A stretch of 64,000 bases of DNA from Tridacna crocea (GCA_943736015.1 OX031058.1:15091001-15155000), one strand, 5' to 3'; shown: positions 12,237 through 25,477, counted from the stretch's first letter. A program made the numbers and translations. Notes: generated by a model not told the origin, from the letters alone.

Positions 12237-12904
12237 ATTTTTTGGACACAGTTATACCTTTGCGAGAGTGTTACAAGAAACTCTCTCCTGTCCAATAGTC
12301 TGAAATCGATTATAAAACAACTGGAAAAGGTGGATATTTTTTATTGTTCTTGGTTTGTCAGACTCTCTTCCCATTTAATGGCTACAGGTTATTACTAATG
12401 ACGGCCGACCGCAATAAACACGACGACATATTAATAGGGCAACGCCTTTTCATTTAATTATGAATTGTATTACCTTGAAATTCGTGTTAGACGGTCACGT
12501 GAATGTAGCGGACACAATGAAGGCTGTATACTTCCAAGTCCTATACCCGTCAAATAACCTTGTCCCAAAAAAGAAACGTTAATGATAAGAATGTCGCGTT
12601 GTCACCTGTGAACTTACAAAAATATGTCGGGACGAGATGATGTTTTAGCCGTTACCGACACTGTCCGATATTTTTACGACCCCGAGCAAGACAAACTTAG
12701 AAGAGGAGAAAATGCTGATGCTAAGCATCTTCTTTTCCACGAGGTTAGAGCCGTTATAAGACATAATTATCGTTTGAGCCAGGCGTTTGAGCCAGATTCG
12801 ATTTGCCGTCTGGCGTCTGCTGTAGTATAGATCATCTAGATTGGCATCGTCTGTTTAAGATTTAAATCTTACTTGAGTTGTGTTTGTCCGACACTAGTGG
12901 CAAC

Positions 12905-13065
12905 TTTGAGTTTTCGCCCTTATCCTGTGCTATAAATGACCCATCACGCAAAAAGGGATCTTCTGGGACCTCGGAAAGTGTCAATCCTGGTAAGTACTGC
13001 GCGAATTGCGCAGGCTGACCAGGATTGACACTTTTCGCTTTAATTCCATTTTCTGTATGAAAAGT
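12905..13065. mobile_element. Family-D-related hairpin fragment
   Basis: AAAGTGTCAATCCTGG / CCAGGATTGACACTTTTCG stem around TGCGCGAATTGCGCA. Confidence 0.65.
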
Positions 13066-13296
13066 GGTCATTGTAACTTGTTATGCAATCATTTTAGAAA
13101 TATCAACTTAAACTGACCTACATTATCGCTGATCTGTTTTCATCTTATTGATGTACAGAATTCCCAGATGGTCCCTTTTTGCGTGATGGGTTACATTTTC
13201 TTGTTTGGATGCGTTCAAAAGGTGGTATAGATATACAGCTTATGCAGACGGGAAAAAAAAACATGCTTAAAATCGAGTCGCTGGCTGATAATGACC

Positions 13297-13524
13297 TTAA
13301 CTCTTTACCAGACGACAAAATTTTAGACTGGTTCGAATTGAAAGCATTTGCAGACGACAAAATAAAGGTGACTGAAAAATTGAAATTTGTTCTGGGAAGG
13401 GTAGAAAACACTGTGGGAAAAGGAGAAAATGCTGGTTACCAGCATTTTCTTCTTTTCCTACAGTTTTTTTAAAGGGTTCTTATTCAGGGGCGTCAAAAGT
13501 AGGGATTGTGAGGTAATGGGTTAA
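13297..13524. mobile_element. Family-A MITE, full length
   Basis: TTAACTCTTTACCAGACGAC to GTGAGGTAATGGGTTAA, with central hairpin. Confidence 0.9.
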
Positions 13525-13724
13525 ATGTACCCAAGCCTAAGGTCTTCCCTGTGATTGCCAATATATTTGTAAGCCCCTTGAGTAATCAATGAATAGAATT
13601 GACATTTGTATTCAGCCTGTATTTCAACTCTTGTGAACAGAAAAGTACGCAGAACATGGGAAAGTGAAGTCAAAGATCTAACTGAACAGTCAGGATATTA
13701 TTACCTTTTATTTCATGCTTTCAG

Positions 13725-14165
13725 GTAGGATATCGAGAAATAGCAGTGAAAATATTTTTCGATCTTACACCGGTACCATCAGTGAAAAAACCGATTTTCA
13801 CGTTCTTGTTGCCTAGGTAAATTGCGCGGGCCTAACAACCAGATGGGAAATATGACGTCATTTACCTTACATTTCTCGCGGTTGACGTAATATTGTAATG
13901 CGTTGCCTTGCGGGAGGGGTGCGCCACGGGGAATAACGAAAAAGTACTGTACCGGATTTTGATAAAGCTCCTCACAGAAAGGTTCAACAGCATGAAATAA
14001 ATAGAATATTTGTTTTTTCGCTGAAAGATCGAAATTTATTTCATCTCGTGAACACCATCGGCAATATTTTCACTCGTGGCTCCGTCACTCGTGAAAATAT
14101 TACCGATGGTGTTCACTCGATTGAATAAATTTCGATCTTTCACCGAAAAAAACAAATATCCTCTA
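13725..14165 (-). mobile_element. Family-F MITE
   Basis: Contains the stem GAAAGATCGAAATTTATTTC / ATAAATTTCGATCTTTC around an ACTCGTGAAAATATTACCG palindrome. The other half includes GATGGGAAATATGACGTCAT and GCGCCACGGGGAATAACG. Inverted relative to 44500-44960 and 47832-48160. Confidence 0.75.
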
Positions 14166-14689
14166 TGAATCTACATTGTCTGTAATTACAAATACAATAC
14201 AACACAATATTCTTTCTGTACCTCCATAAGGATTGTCATGTAAAGAAACTGTCAACAGTGGATTGTTATGTTACTATTAATAGGTTGAACGATTGATATT
14301 TTTATCAAATAAAATCTATAAATCTTATTTATCTTTTAAAATCTTGGCGTTATGTTACAGCCCCTTGGAACCCTTTCCACCTTTAGATAACAATATTCAG
14401 GGACTTACACAGTGTGTTCCCGCATTCTGACTAGGGAAGGGGCTTTTGAGTTCTCGTCTTTTTATTGCAAGTCTTTTTCGGGTCGAAGTTTGGCCGTACA
14501 TTGATTCTCTTTCTGACATATACTTCATATTTTTTATATCTTTCTTCATTCTTATTGTTTCCTTCATCCTTATTAATTTCTTTGTATTATTAATAATGTT
14601 ATATAATGCTTCCCATCTTGGCCAAAAAAAGAAAAACGTGATAATAATAGCATGATCTTTTTAATTCAATAACTCTACCACATAGTCCT

Positions 14690-14900
14690 CAGTTTTTACC
14701 GTTTTTGGAGAAACAGCCTTTCGAAAACCCTGTTGGAAAAGGAGCATTTTCGACTTTTCCCACAAAGTTTTCTACATTTTCACATATAATAACCATCAAT
14801 TCAATTACATTTGTAGCAATTTGTGGACAAATGTGCAAAGGTGTGCAAATATTTCAATTTCAATCAGTCATACATTTTTATTGTTTGGTAATATGGTAAC
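14690..14900. mobile_element. Family-A MITE, degenerate
   Basis: GAAAACCCTGTTGGAAAAGG / CTTTTCCCACAAAGTTTTC and a terminal TTTGGTAATATGGTAA. Confidence 0.6.
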
Positions 14901-15145
14901 TCAAAAAATTCAGTTCAATGTATGAAAGGAAGAATCCGTAAGTGACAGTTTACATTTTCGTGATATTAATAAGCGGTTACGTGTTTAAGGTGATTTGTGG
15001 TTATGGTCTTCTATATCAGAAATATCCTATATAATAGATAAGTACTTTACTCATAATGGATTTGTTCGGTATATTGAACGTCTAATCATAAAATGAAGTC
15101 ATCTAAGTTTCTTTTTATCTCCTGCTGTTTTCATTTAAGATAAAG

Positions 15146-15184
15146 ATAGATAAATAAATAAATAAACAAATAAATAAATAAATT
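15146..15184 (+). repeat. (AAAT)n microsatellite
   Basis: Tandem AAAT with one AAAC variant. Confidence 0.9.
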
Positions 15185-15319
15185 AAACGCAGCAGTTCAA
15201 GATCAGATGAAGGGGAACGATAGCCTTCTCCATACAATGTCCTAAAAATACTTTTGTGAGATTTTCTGAAAAGAAAGAAAAAGGAATTTTTGACAGTCGA
15301 GGGTCGAGGGATATATACA

Positions 15320-15436
15320 TTTATTATTATTATTATCATTTTCTTCTTCTTCCCCTTCTTCTTTTTCTTCTTCTCCTTCTTCATTTTCTTCATTTTCTTC
15401 TTCTTCTTCTTCTTCTTTTTCTTCTTCTTCTTCTTT
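15320..15436 (+). repeat. (TTC)n microsatellite
   Basis: ATT units followed by about 100 bp of TTC-rich repeat. Creates artificial open frames on both strands. Confidence 0.92.
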
Positions 15437-15517
15437 GCCATCAAACGTGAAGTTGTGTTTGTCTATACTATTGATCCATGTCTATTGTGTCAGACTGTAT
15501 TTCTCTAAAATATTGAT

Positions 15518-15630
15518 ATGGTTCAAATTGAAAGTATTTGCAGACGTGAAATCAGCTTCGGCTGAAACGAAGGGAAATAATCTTGTAGGAAACATTCACG
15601 TAGGAAAAGGCAAAAAAGCTCAATAAAAGC
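15518..15630. mobile_element. Family-A MITE, left-part fragment
   Basis: TGGTTCAAATTGAAAGTATTT and GCAGACGTGAAA match the family-A left half. Confidence 0.5.
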
Positions 15631-15790
15631 ACTCAAGACCATATATTATATGGTCATGATTTATTTGGTAAACAGGACATTTGTACATATTTTCTAGGTA
15701 AAATATAAACTTATATATCTAACGATAACTATCGTTGACATATTGTACACTTTGTATATGTGTATAATGGGCCTATGGCCTGAATATACT

Positions 15791-15818
15791 AATCTATCTA
15801 TCTATCTATCTATCTACA
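15791..15818 (+). repeat. (ATCT)n microsatellite
   Basis: Tandem ATCT units. Confidence 0.9.
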
Positions 15819-15899
15819 AGACTTCAATGGTGGTAGATCCACGAAATCAACTTTGTCGAACAGCGACTAAATCATGAAGTAGGATGAACCGAGACATGC

Positions 15900-16010
15900 A
15901 GGAAAGTTATAGCAAATAGTTTCGATCCATGTCAGTCTGTGCGGACTGCAGAGTGACACCGATCGATAGTTTTTGCAGATGCATTAAGCTCCCTTTTCAC
16001 AGAACGCTGT
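15900..16010. mobile_element. Family-D MITE, partial
   Basis: TTTCGATCCATGTCAG...GCGGACTGCAGAG and CAGATGCATTAAGCTCCC. Confidence 0.6.
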
Positions 16011-16759
16011 TCGTTTGCGTTAGAGTTACCTGATTCTCTGTGTGAATCTACTCTGGGTTGTATTAATTTGATTTTTGTGGTATTTTTCGAAGACAATACC
16101 ACTATGAGTTCAAGATTGAATTTTGATAACCATGTATCTTATTTTGTGCAAAGCCGAAGGAAATAAAATCAGTTAAACTCATTCTTTCTCAGGCAAATGA
16201 GTTTTTTGGTGGGACACAGATATGTAATTTGAAATGGCATTTTAAAATACATTGGGCGAGGCCATCGATCGTTGAGGTACTTATTTTTGGTTGAAAATAG
16301 CTTCTCTCGCTCATAGCCTTTTATTTGCGCAATGATACAAATTTGCCTACTGGGCTTTTTCGTTCCAAAACCAATTCGTTGCATGGTTTGTTCGTCCTAT
16401 GATAGCGCGCCACTCCATTTGATTGCTTATGAAAATTTATAGATCGAAGTAATTGATTGTAATGTTGGAAATTAAATGTAAAAGGCTAAAGATATTTCAA
16501 AATTATAGTTTTAAGGTACATGAGTACTCTCCTTTCTACCGAAAAGGTATTCATTTGCTTTTAAGCCAATATTTGAACAATATGTCTCTTTTTCTTTCAA
16601 AGTATTGATTCGACGCAGTGGGTTTTCTTGACAAATACCACTTCGGCGTTCTAAAGGCTTTGATTTTTTATTGTTGTATTGTGGTATACTTATGGCATCA
16701 AGCAGGAACAAAAAGTCATTGACAAGCCGCTAAGTGAATGAAACTAAAAATTCCACTCA

Positions 16760-16905
16760 ATAGTACAAAAAAACTGGTTTCATCGGAAAAATTCCGTTTC
16801 GGACGATGAAGATTAAGATCAGACTGCACGTTTTGTGCAGTCTGATCTTGATCAGCATTGTCCGTGGAAGCGCACCGAAAGGCACAAAGCACACAGGCGT
16901 TCGTG
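16760..16905. mobile_element. Family-G hairpin
   Basis: AAGATCAGACTGCACGTTTT and GTGCAGTCTGATCTTGATC form a perfect inner stem. Confidence 0.75.
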
Positions 16906-17189
16906 TTACGGCGATCTTCGCCACCTAATGTTGAATATATATAACACATTATATAGGGACAGTTCTTCATAACACGAAAGCCTATGGCCCAGCAGCCTTT
17001 GACTTAACGCCGTTTTCAATTTTAATTCAGCCGTATTACGGAGTTAAATGCACCTAACTATTTTTCGGAGTTACTACCAGCATTGCTTCGCATAGTATTG
17101 TTCCCAAACCTCATGCTACTTTTCAATATTACCATCGTCGAAGAAACACAAAACGGTGAGACAGGAATGAATATTGCCTCAATGATTTA

Positions 17190-17310
17190 CATCAATTCCT
17201 GTCAAGAATTCGGGTGTGCCAAGACTCGAGCTGGCGACTTCTCAGCTTCAAGTCGTGTACGTTACCTGTACAGCCACCCTGCTCGGCGTGCACGATCGAG
17301 CTCCTTTTGG
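17190..17310 (-). repeat. tRNA-like SINE head
   Basis: On the minus strand AGGGTGGCTGTACAGGTAAC resembles an A box, and GCCAGCTCGAGTCTTGG a B box. Confidence 0.4.
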
Positions 17311-17451
17311 CTGGGCTAATGGGATTCTGAATAAATAATTTGAAAAATGCGAGCTATTCATTCTAGTTTAATTTTGCGTAATAAACATCACAAATTCTTA
17401 TTTCATGTTAGCCCTTTTTTATGTATTTCAAAAGTCGGTGAACCGTCATTT

Positions 17452-17670
17452 TACCCTTTACCTGCCGTAAAAAAACAGACATGTCTAAATAGAAAGCAAA
17501 TGCAGACGACAAATCAAGCGTGTCTCAAATGTTGCAATTTATATGCACTATAGTCGAAAACATTGTGTGAAAACGGAGAAAATGCTGCTTACCAACATTT
17601 TCTCCTTTTCCACACATTGTTTTCTAATGCCTTCTTCTGCAGTATCGGTATGATATAGGCTGTTTAGTAA
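17452..17670. mobile_element. Family-A MITE, degenerate
   Basis: TTTACCTGCCGTAAAAAAAC, AAATGCAGACGACAAAT, and a GGAGAAAATGCTGCTTACC hairpin. Confidence 0.75.
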
Positions 17671-18204
17671 AAGTTTACTTTAGAAAGCCAATTGAAGAAA
17701 CAGTGCTTCCAGTCAGAGAGAAACCTATCATGATTTATATTTCAAGGTTTTTTTTTCTTCATTGGAATATTGATCTATTCAAAATAGCGGATATTCCGCA
17801 TTCTTTGCGGACCGATCTTGACCGACACTCACTGCAAATGATTGAATTTTTACTCTCTTCGGATAGTTGTTAAGTTTATGATTTCAGTTTCTCAAAAGTG
17901 CAAGATTTTGGCAACTGTACAAGTATTCGATTTACCTATTTATTTTTGCATGTAGTTTATCGTTAAAAATGAAATTCCAAACAAATTTCCAATGATTACA
18001 ATACAAATATGCAAAAGAGCTGTTGCATTACACAGTTCTTCGTCGCCAAATACCATTACATAATGAGCCAAGCTATTTGAAAAGCGGGTTAATGAGATCT
18101 GCAAGACTATATATCCAACCAGTCCGCGCAGGCTGACCTATTCCGAAACATTCAGCTTTTAGTCAATTTTCTGCATGTCCTTGATTGATTGGTGATACAT
18201 AGTG

Positions 18205-18328
18205 AGTAACGCCGTTTTCAACCATTTAGGTTTAGCCGATCAGAAGTTCTGTTACTTTCATAATGATGAAATTCTGAAGAATAAGACTAAGAATGTTCTT
18301 AAGATTGCTTGGTGAATACGGACCCAGA
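18205..18328. mobile_element. Family-E MITE, right half
   Basis: GCCGATCAGAAGTTCTGTTA to GCTTGGTGAATACGGACCC. Confidence 0.75.
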
Positions 18329-18329
18329 A

Positions 18330-19405
18330 AGAGTCTAGACCGAATAGATTGTGACCAAGGTGTACGCGCACACGATGCTTGTTTAGGTTCAACAATTCTT
18401 TATTTACCCAGTCGCCGTCAGTGAGATAAGTCGCCACCTTGGGTGTGAATTTTATGTATTTCTTAATGACCTTTTGATTGTGTATGTTTTATTCAAAGTT
18501 TATTTTTGAAACCACAAAGTCGGTCTCGACCTTTGATGTGGATTTTTATTCTAAAATGATCTTATAAAAAGAAGTTATATTCAAATGAAGAATATAAACC
18601 CTGAAATAATCATTGATTGGAACGAGATAATCTTTCGTAATTTATGTGAATAAAAGTAAACACACAGGCCGACCTTAACATGAAATATGGAAGCATCAAA
18701 GAGCCTAATATTCTGAAGAGAGTTTCCTAAAAGTACCGAGGATTTGGAAGGAAAAGAAAAGGATCTTTGAAGCCAGTCGAACTTTTTATGTTTTCTTACC
18801 AAACTCTGAAATATAAATTACAATACTGGACGAATCTGATACCTCAATTAAAGTTAGTTATCGGCTGGATAAAAAAGTGCTGAAAATAGCACTAGGCAGT
18901 CGGATTTGTTCAATACCTCACCATAGTTAAAAGAGAAAGTGAAAACTGAACAGCCGTTGCTGTCAAAAACCTAGGAATTTTTGTATTTTATCTTATATGT
19001 GTCTATTTCGATCAAAGTGAAAGGTGATATGGCATTATCTGTAGAGGAGAGATTGGACAACAATGATCACGACTCAATATAGTACTGCTAGTTATGGCGA
19101 GAACAGGAATCCGTATTTTCTTTAGTCACTTCAAAGGGAAACACATTTCATTCTCAAAAAAATATGTTCATAATATTTTGTGGCCCGTCTTTTTAGACAG
19201 TATTTTGATGTGTGTGTTTATATGGGCGTTTGACGATAAAATGATTGGACGATTAGCCTTTTACGACACTTTCTTACAGGTTTCAAATCTGAGAAGGTGA
19301 CCTATAAATCTAGTTTTCTGACCTATATTTTTCTACAATGGCATTACTTACTTTTTTATGGCATACGTATTGTTCTGCATTCTAAAATACGTACGTTTAG
19401 ACAGG
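18330..19405. other. Non-coding stretch
   Basis: No supported gene or repeat family. Confidence 0.45.
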
Positions 19406-19410
19406 TGCAT

Positions 19411-19562
19411 TTAACTCATTACCAAACGACAATATTTTAGGCTTGTCCAAATCGAAACCATTTGCAGAAAACAAAATGAAAGTGGCTGGTAATTTGAAAT
19501 TTGTTTTGTGAATGGAAGAAAACATTGTGGGAAAAGGAAAAAATGCTGGTTACCAGCTGAGG
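19411..19562. mobile_element. Family-A MITE, truncated in the hairpin
   Basis: TTAACTCATTACCAAACGAC to ATGCTGGTTACCAGC. The sequence then leaves the family. Confidence 0.85.
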
Positions 19563-19716
19563 AAAAGGGTAAAGAAAGCCTGAAAGAAGGTTGTCTTGTT
19601 ACAAAGAAGACTAAATTCGTCTTAACAAGAATTCAAGGTTACAAATATGTATCTCTTCTTACAGAATGCACTTCGGGCCACTCCCAAATCTTACATGAAC
19701 ACAACGGCTGTCTATA

Positions 19717-19770
19717 ATAATAATAATAATAATAATAATAATTTATTTATTTATTTATTATTTATTTAGT
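19717..19770 (+). repeat. (AAT)n/(TTTA)n microsatellite
   Basis: AAT units followed by TTTAT units. Confidence 0.9.
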
Positions 19771-20180
19771 GAAGGTTAAAACATTAAGACATATTTCAAA
19801 GTCTTTTTTACAATGTTGCCTTCATGTTGCCTTGATGTGTGGAACAACGATAGTAACGATAATTAATAATTAGGAGGATAATTTTTGAGGTGTTATAAGC
19901 ATGTATTAACGGGTAAAAACCAGGCGTAAACGGGAAAACTTATTTGCACTTCTATGGAAATATTTTTGCTATTGTTGCAAATCATTGATAAAAGACTTTT
20001 CCTTTATGAAATAATAGCATTAATTCACCTTATTTTTTTCTACAGTTGTAAACTTTCGCAGGGGCTCTCAAAATACTTTTACACCCGCGTTCTTCGCACT
20101 CGGACGTCAAACCATTTTTGAGTCATCTGAGAATTTTAACGAAAAAAAAGTGACTAAACCCTATATTGTATAATGACAGG

Positions 20181-20416
20181 TCCGCAACATGCAAAAGGGG
20201 GCTTTCGGACATCTGCATAAGCACAGGCTGATCCGAGACGGCACTTCACGTCAATATGAGCTTTTGTCCTACAGTAGACTTGCGTGAAACAAAAAAAAGA
20301 ATTACACAAATTCGGAAAGTATGGTCTCGGATCAGCCTGCGCGAACCGTGCAGGCAGATCCGGGACAACTCTTTACTCTAAAACCCGATTGTCCCTTTCC
20401 GCGTTTTGCACACCGT
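20181..20416. mobile_element. Family-C MITE
   Basis: GCAACATGCAAAAGG to CCTTTCCGCGTTTTGCAC. One hairpin half lost. Confidence 0.75.
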
Positions 20417-20807
20417 ATATAAGATGTATGTGATCCTTCTGAGGTTTTCTAAGGCCTGGTTTGTGCCCTCTAGGAAACTGAAATATTTTCGCTGTATGCC
20501 AAGTGGTTTTTGAACACGAATATGTAGTTCATTTTCGGTATAAAACCACTTAAAGCCAACAGGGTCAATCTTGACCCAGAGCTACAATAAGTCATATATT
20601 GGAAGGTTTCCTCTATATGAGATATATAGAGACTAAAAGTATAGTTTGGGTATAATTAGTTTCGAAAGAGATTTTTTAAAGTTTTCGCCATATTACTCTA
20701 AGTTACAATAATCATTTCGTCGTCGTGTATTTGAAAACATGACATTAAAGGTGGCCATAATAAACTTCCATAATCTCTATTTTTTCATGACAGATTCATT
20801 GCCGAGC

Positions 20808-21035
20808 AAATCCTTTACCAGACAGTTACGCGTGTTCACGTACCGCAAGGTAGATAGCTTTTGAAAACATTGTGTGAAAATGAGAAAATGCTGGTAAACA
20901 GCATTTTCTCATTTTCCCCACAATGTTTTCTACCCTGTTAGAAACTACCCCAATAATTTGAGTTACATTCATATTTCCGTCTGTAAATGCTTTCAATTTG
21001 GACCAGTCTGCAAGTTTGTAGTCTGGTTAAAGGAG
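20808..21035. mobile_element. Family-A MITE
   Basis: ATCCTTTACCAGACAG, GAGAAAATGCTGGTAAACAG hairpin, and CTGGTTAAAGGAGTAAG. Confidence 0.8.
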
Positions 21036-21469
21036 TAAGAAGATGCATAGACAACTTTTGGCCAAAACCTGTATAACATTTCCGTCGTTTCATGTCGTCG
21101 TAAAATAATGCATCTACGGCTATTTTGAGCGTGCAAAACCCTTCATTTCAAATGCGGTTTTTGATGAGACTCATTTGAGAGATAATGTAGTACTACCAAA
21201 TGAAAAATGATGAATTCAGGGGAACAAGGTCTGGACAGAGAGACCGTCAAGTCACCCGAAGAAAAACGGATCATAAATGGTGGTATGTTTTTTGCAAAGC
21301 GTATGAAGCTCGTCAGTGCACATGTAAATTGCTACAATATGTTTTGAATTAGTGAACAAAGTCTTTACTGCGTTACGTTTTTCGTGATGGAATTCAAGAG
21401 CCATTCCAGCGTTTCGTAACAGTTTCTGTACAATTTAAAATCCTATGTTTTTTTTTAATTTCTTTGGAT

Positions 21470-21575
21470 GCTGAGCGCGACTCATTGACCTTTAGCAGAC
21501 GGTGTAGATCAAGATCAGACTGCACAAAACGTGCAGTCTGATCTTGGACCTACACAGTCGGAAAAAGAGAAAATT
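21470..21575. mobile_element. Family-G hairpin
   Basis: GTGTAGATCAAGATCAGACT and its complement around CACAAAACGTG. Confidence 0.8.
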
Positions 21576-21659
21576 TTCTAATAAAATACATTTGAAATAT
21601 CGCTACCAATAATTATAAGGGTTTTTAGTAACTTTTTACCATCGGCTTGAAAAATTTAT

Positions 21660-21833
21660 TTAACCCTTTACCAAACAATCCCTCATTTTAACGACCAGCA
21701 TTTTCTCCTTTTCCCACAATGCTTTCTTCCCTATCAAAGACAAGTCCAAACATTTACTTAAAATTTAATTTGTGGTCTCCAAATGCTTTCAATTTGGTCG
21801 AGACAATAAATTCGCCGTTTAGTAAGGAGTTAA
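21660..21833. mobile_element. Family-A MITE with internal deletion
   Basis: TTAACCCTTTACCAAACAATCC to TTTAGTAAGGAGTTAA. The left hairpin arm is lost. Confidence 0.85.
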
Positions 21834-21999
21834 CTTATTTAGCAAGTAAACGGTTTAAATCCTTTCTTCTTTTCTTGAGCTCGTTTCACAAATTCTTCAC
21901 ACAGCCTTCTTCTAAATGGCTTTCCTTCCGAATAAATATTATCAAAATTATGTTTAGTGGTCGAGAATAATGAATCATCCGAAATTATACGTATGTGCT

Positions 22000-22170
22000 T
22001 GCAACGTGCGGAAAGTGGCATTCCGTCATTTGCCTAAAGTTTCGTAAGTGAATATAGTCCATACAGGCTAATCCGAAACAACATTTTCCTTTTTTATTTA
22101 ATTTTCTGTTTTGCGCAAGTCTACTGAAGAATAAAATCTAATGTGATCGTAATGTGCCGTCTCCGTTGTC
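22000..22170. mobile_element. Family-C MITE, degenerate
   Basis: GCAACGTGCGGAAAGTGGC, GTCTACTGAAGAATAAAATC and GTAATGTGCCGTCTCCG. Confidence 0.6.
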
Positions 22171-23044
22171 TGCGCATGTCATATTGTCATATTCTTCGAA
22201 GATTCGACTGTCTTATATGACGCATCACTAGCCCCGAAAGCGGGCAGACTGTAATATTACACTCTATAAAGTAGCAATGTAGAAAATAGCTTTTATCAAT
22301 ACTTTTGAGAAATGAGACCTGCTTTAGCTCCAGATTTCTCTAAACTGATCATAGCTGAGTGAATTACACGAGGTAGCGTTTTATTGAGTAAACATTTATT
22401 TTAGTTTGAAATTCAAAGTAACTGTTGTCGCGTAGGAAAGTGGTTCGGTTCTGTACCCAGGATGCCCAAATCAGATAAATGAGTATTTATAGAATGCCAT
22501 CTAACGGGAGATAATGGTGCCGTCTCGGATTAGCCTGTGCGGACTATATTCACTTACTCTCAACTAGATGACAAAAGCTATAAACTTCACCAAATTGAAA
22601 GCGCATTGCAGACAATTTAGTCCGTATGGTAAATAACATGTAACATCGAGGTATTCGTATATAGGCTATTCGGCTAATCTCGGCGGCTTTTTCTTTTTTA
22701 GGGTTAGGGGCTCAAGACTCACAAACTCTTCAGTAAATATCATGTAACATTGACGTTTTAGTAAAGATTATTCTCGGCAGCTTTCGTCTTTTTATATGAG
22801 AGTTAGAGGCCGTAGCCCTTGAGAACATGAACAGGGATACAGCGATGGAAGAGAAGAAATGCTGTTTTTCTTCTTTTCTCACAATGTTTTCAAAATTCTT
22901 CGGTTACTAATACGCGGGACTGTTTGATAAAATGTTAACTCTTTCACTACTACATAAATAAACTGCATTTTCTCGAAGGCTAAAAATACATTTTCTGTGC
23001 AAGATCACGATAAGTTCGATCATAATTTAGAATTTAGTAATGGA

Positions 23045-23108
23045 CAGGGTAGATCAGAGATCAGACTGCACGTTCTGTGCAGTCTGATCTTGATCTACCC
23101 TGTCCACA
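23045..23108. mobile_element. Family-G hairpin
   Basis: GGACAGGGTAGATCAGAGAT and ATCTTGATCTACCCTGTCC around an inner ACTGCACGTTCTGTGCAGT stem. Confidence 0.8.
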
Positions 23109-23597
23109 AATGTTTCTAGTGACGTCTATAGCAGGAAAGTGTTATTAGATGTATTATAATGCCCAATGTTCACGCTGACAGATGTAGGTCTGTAGGGCAC
23201 TGTGTCTGTCTTATTCAATTGACTTTTATTGCTGTTTGAAATTCCTGTATTATTACTGAACCAGTCTGCTAGTTGCTATGTACAGCCTGTACACAATGAC
23301 AATATTTTAGACTCGTCCATTTTACAAGGATTTGCAGGCAACAGGCGATGTGGCTCGGATGATTGTATTGTTTTTAATAGGAAGGAAAACGTTGTAGTAA
23401 AAGGAGGAAATACTGGTCATCACAATAATCTTTCTTTATACGGGATCGTTGAAAGAGGAGAGATTCATACCATGAGAAGTTAAGTCGTCAAAGAAGTGCT
23501 TTGGAAAAAATATATGAACGAATTATGCTCTGGCAAAGGGGAGGTTTAATGCATTTCTGTAATGCATTTTACCAAGCAAGACATCACATATTTGGCC

Positions 23598-23856
23598 TGC
23601 AACAGGCAAAAAGGGGCGTTCGGAAATTTGCGTAAAGTGTCGTCTCGAATCAGCCTGCGCAGTCCGCGCAGGCTAATCCGAAATGACACTTTCCGTTTTT
23701 ATTATGATTTTCTGTTTTGCGCAAGTCTACCGTACCAGAAAAATCTAATATAATCGTAAAATGCTGTCTCGGATTAGCCTGCGCGGACTGCGCAGGCTGA
23801 TCCGAGACGACACTTTACGCAAATGTCCGAATGCCCCTTTTCGCATGTTGCAAGCC
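23598..23856. mobile_element. Family-C MITE, full length
   Basis: GCAACAGGCAAAAAGG to CCCCTTTTCGCATGTTGC. Both GCGCAGTCCGCGC hairpins are intact. Confidence 0.85.
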
Positions 23857-24580
23857 ATTTATGGATCCGTAATGTTCTTCTAACAAATAACACAATCTGA
23901 GTATGAATGAAAATTTTTGCAAATAGCAAAAAGTAACAACTCGTGTCAGCATGCCCTGTTGATACTTTTGTATAACCATTAAGCTTCCTTTTCACAGACA
24001 TTACTGAAACATTTTTTCCACGTCGACCTCCTCTTGATCATCGTCGTGCTAAAAGCAATTAAAGCTCCTTTTTTCACGATTAACACAAAAACTGTCCAGC
24101 ACCGGATTTTTAAAAATCTTAGTTTGTTTGGCAAAGAATCAAGTTTCGTTATCGAATGATTTATAGTATTTCGAAATAGAATGTATATAACGTGACTGCC
24201 TAATAATGAGCGATTCAAAGTGTAGAATACGTAGAATTAGTAGCTTCATTCAGCATTTTGAATACGATGAATAACTAAAATCACCAACCGTGATAAATAA
24301 CTATCATAACCTTACCTCTTATAATTTCACGAAGTCTGAAAATGAATTGATTTGTTCGTCTAACATATCGTTCATAGTGTATGATGAAATGGGTCTGTTG
24401 ATGAAGGTAAAGAACATGCCGCCTGATCTTGAATCTGCACTTCCCTCTTGTTTAGTTTAGTTCACAAGATGCACTTGACATAAGTTGGAATTTTGAGATA
24501 AAAAGGTTTACTAAACAAGTCGAGGAAAAAAGTTATAGGAAAACCCCTAGCGACTATAATGACATTGTTTGACGACGAGT

Positions 24581-24807
24581 TTAACCCATTACCACACAAT
24601 CCCTTCTTTTGACGACCTTGAGAAAGAACTTTTATAAAACATTGTGGGAAAAGGAGAAAATGGTGGTTACCAGCATTTTCTCCTTTTCCCACAATGTTTT
24701 CTACCCTTCACAAAACAAATTTCAAATTTTCAGTCACTTTTATTTTTTCGTCTGCAAATGCTTTCGATTTGGACAAGCCTAAAATACTGTCGTTAGGTAA
24801 TGAGTAA
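24581..24807. mobile_element. Family-A MITE, full length
   Basis: TTAACCCATTACCACACAATCC to TTAGGTAATGAGTAA; near-perfect hairpin. Confidence 0.88.
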
Positions 24808-25477
24808 TTTTCTGCCTCAGAGGCCAAACGATGTCAGATTCTTTCTTGTCACAATATATAGCTGTGCCTCAAAGATTAAACGTCACAATGTATGAAAATA
24901 TAACATTATACTTGTACCTGCAACCTATTTGCCTCATTGACAGGTGTGTACACAACTGACGAAAAATGATTTCAAAAAGAAACTTGCATAATTTATAAAA
25001 AATTTTATTTGAATCTGAAATAGACACAATGGGCAACATTGTCACAATTATCAATTTTGGCATATGGTTATAGAGTTTTGACCAAATTTTGCGATACTTG
25101 TTTGTCTTAAATGTGTGTAGTTATGTGAAAATACTCTTACTTAGTTTCTCAGAAGCGCGCCACAATGGATTGTACTTTCATCTATCGAAAGAGGTCCAAC
25201 TTTTGTATATGTTGCTGAAAAGGTTAGGCAGTTTCAAAAGGCTAAGTCGAAGCCAATGTGTATCTTGATAATCGCACCGATCTTTCTGTCCATACTCGTA
25301 TATGGAATCATTTATAAGATATCAGTGATAAATTGGGTCATCCTTTCTTCTATTTCATGATAAAACTGACCATGTATTTTGAAAATATATATAAATGTGA
25401 ACAGATCGTAATTGGTAGGCACCGAGGATTGATTTGGATTTACTTTATCAATGTTTAATTTGACCCTTGGATCCATG

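Noticed and set aside
12624-12830. 68-residue frame beginning MSGRDDVLAVTD with coding-like composition
   Set aside because: Short, no recognised homologue, and its middle (GGAGAAAATGCTGATGC) resembles a decayed family-A hairpin. A real first exon cannot be excluded, but there is no support.
15115-15508. Lys-rich and Leu/Phe-rich open frames
   Set aside because: Translations of the (TTC)n microsatellite.
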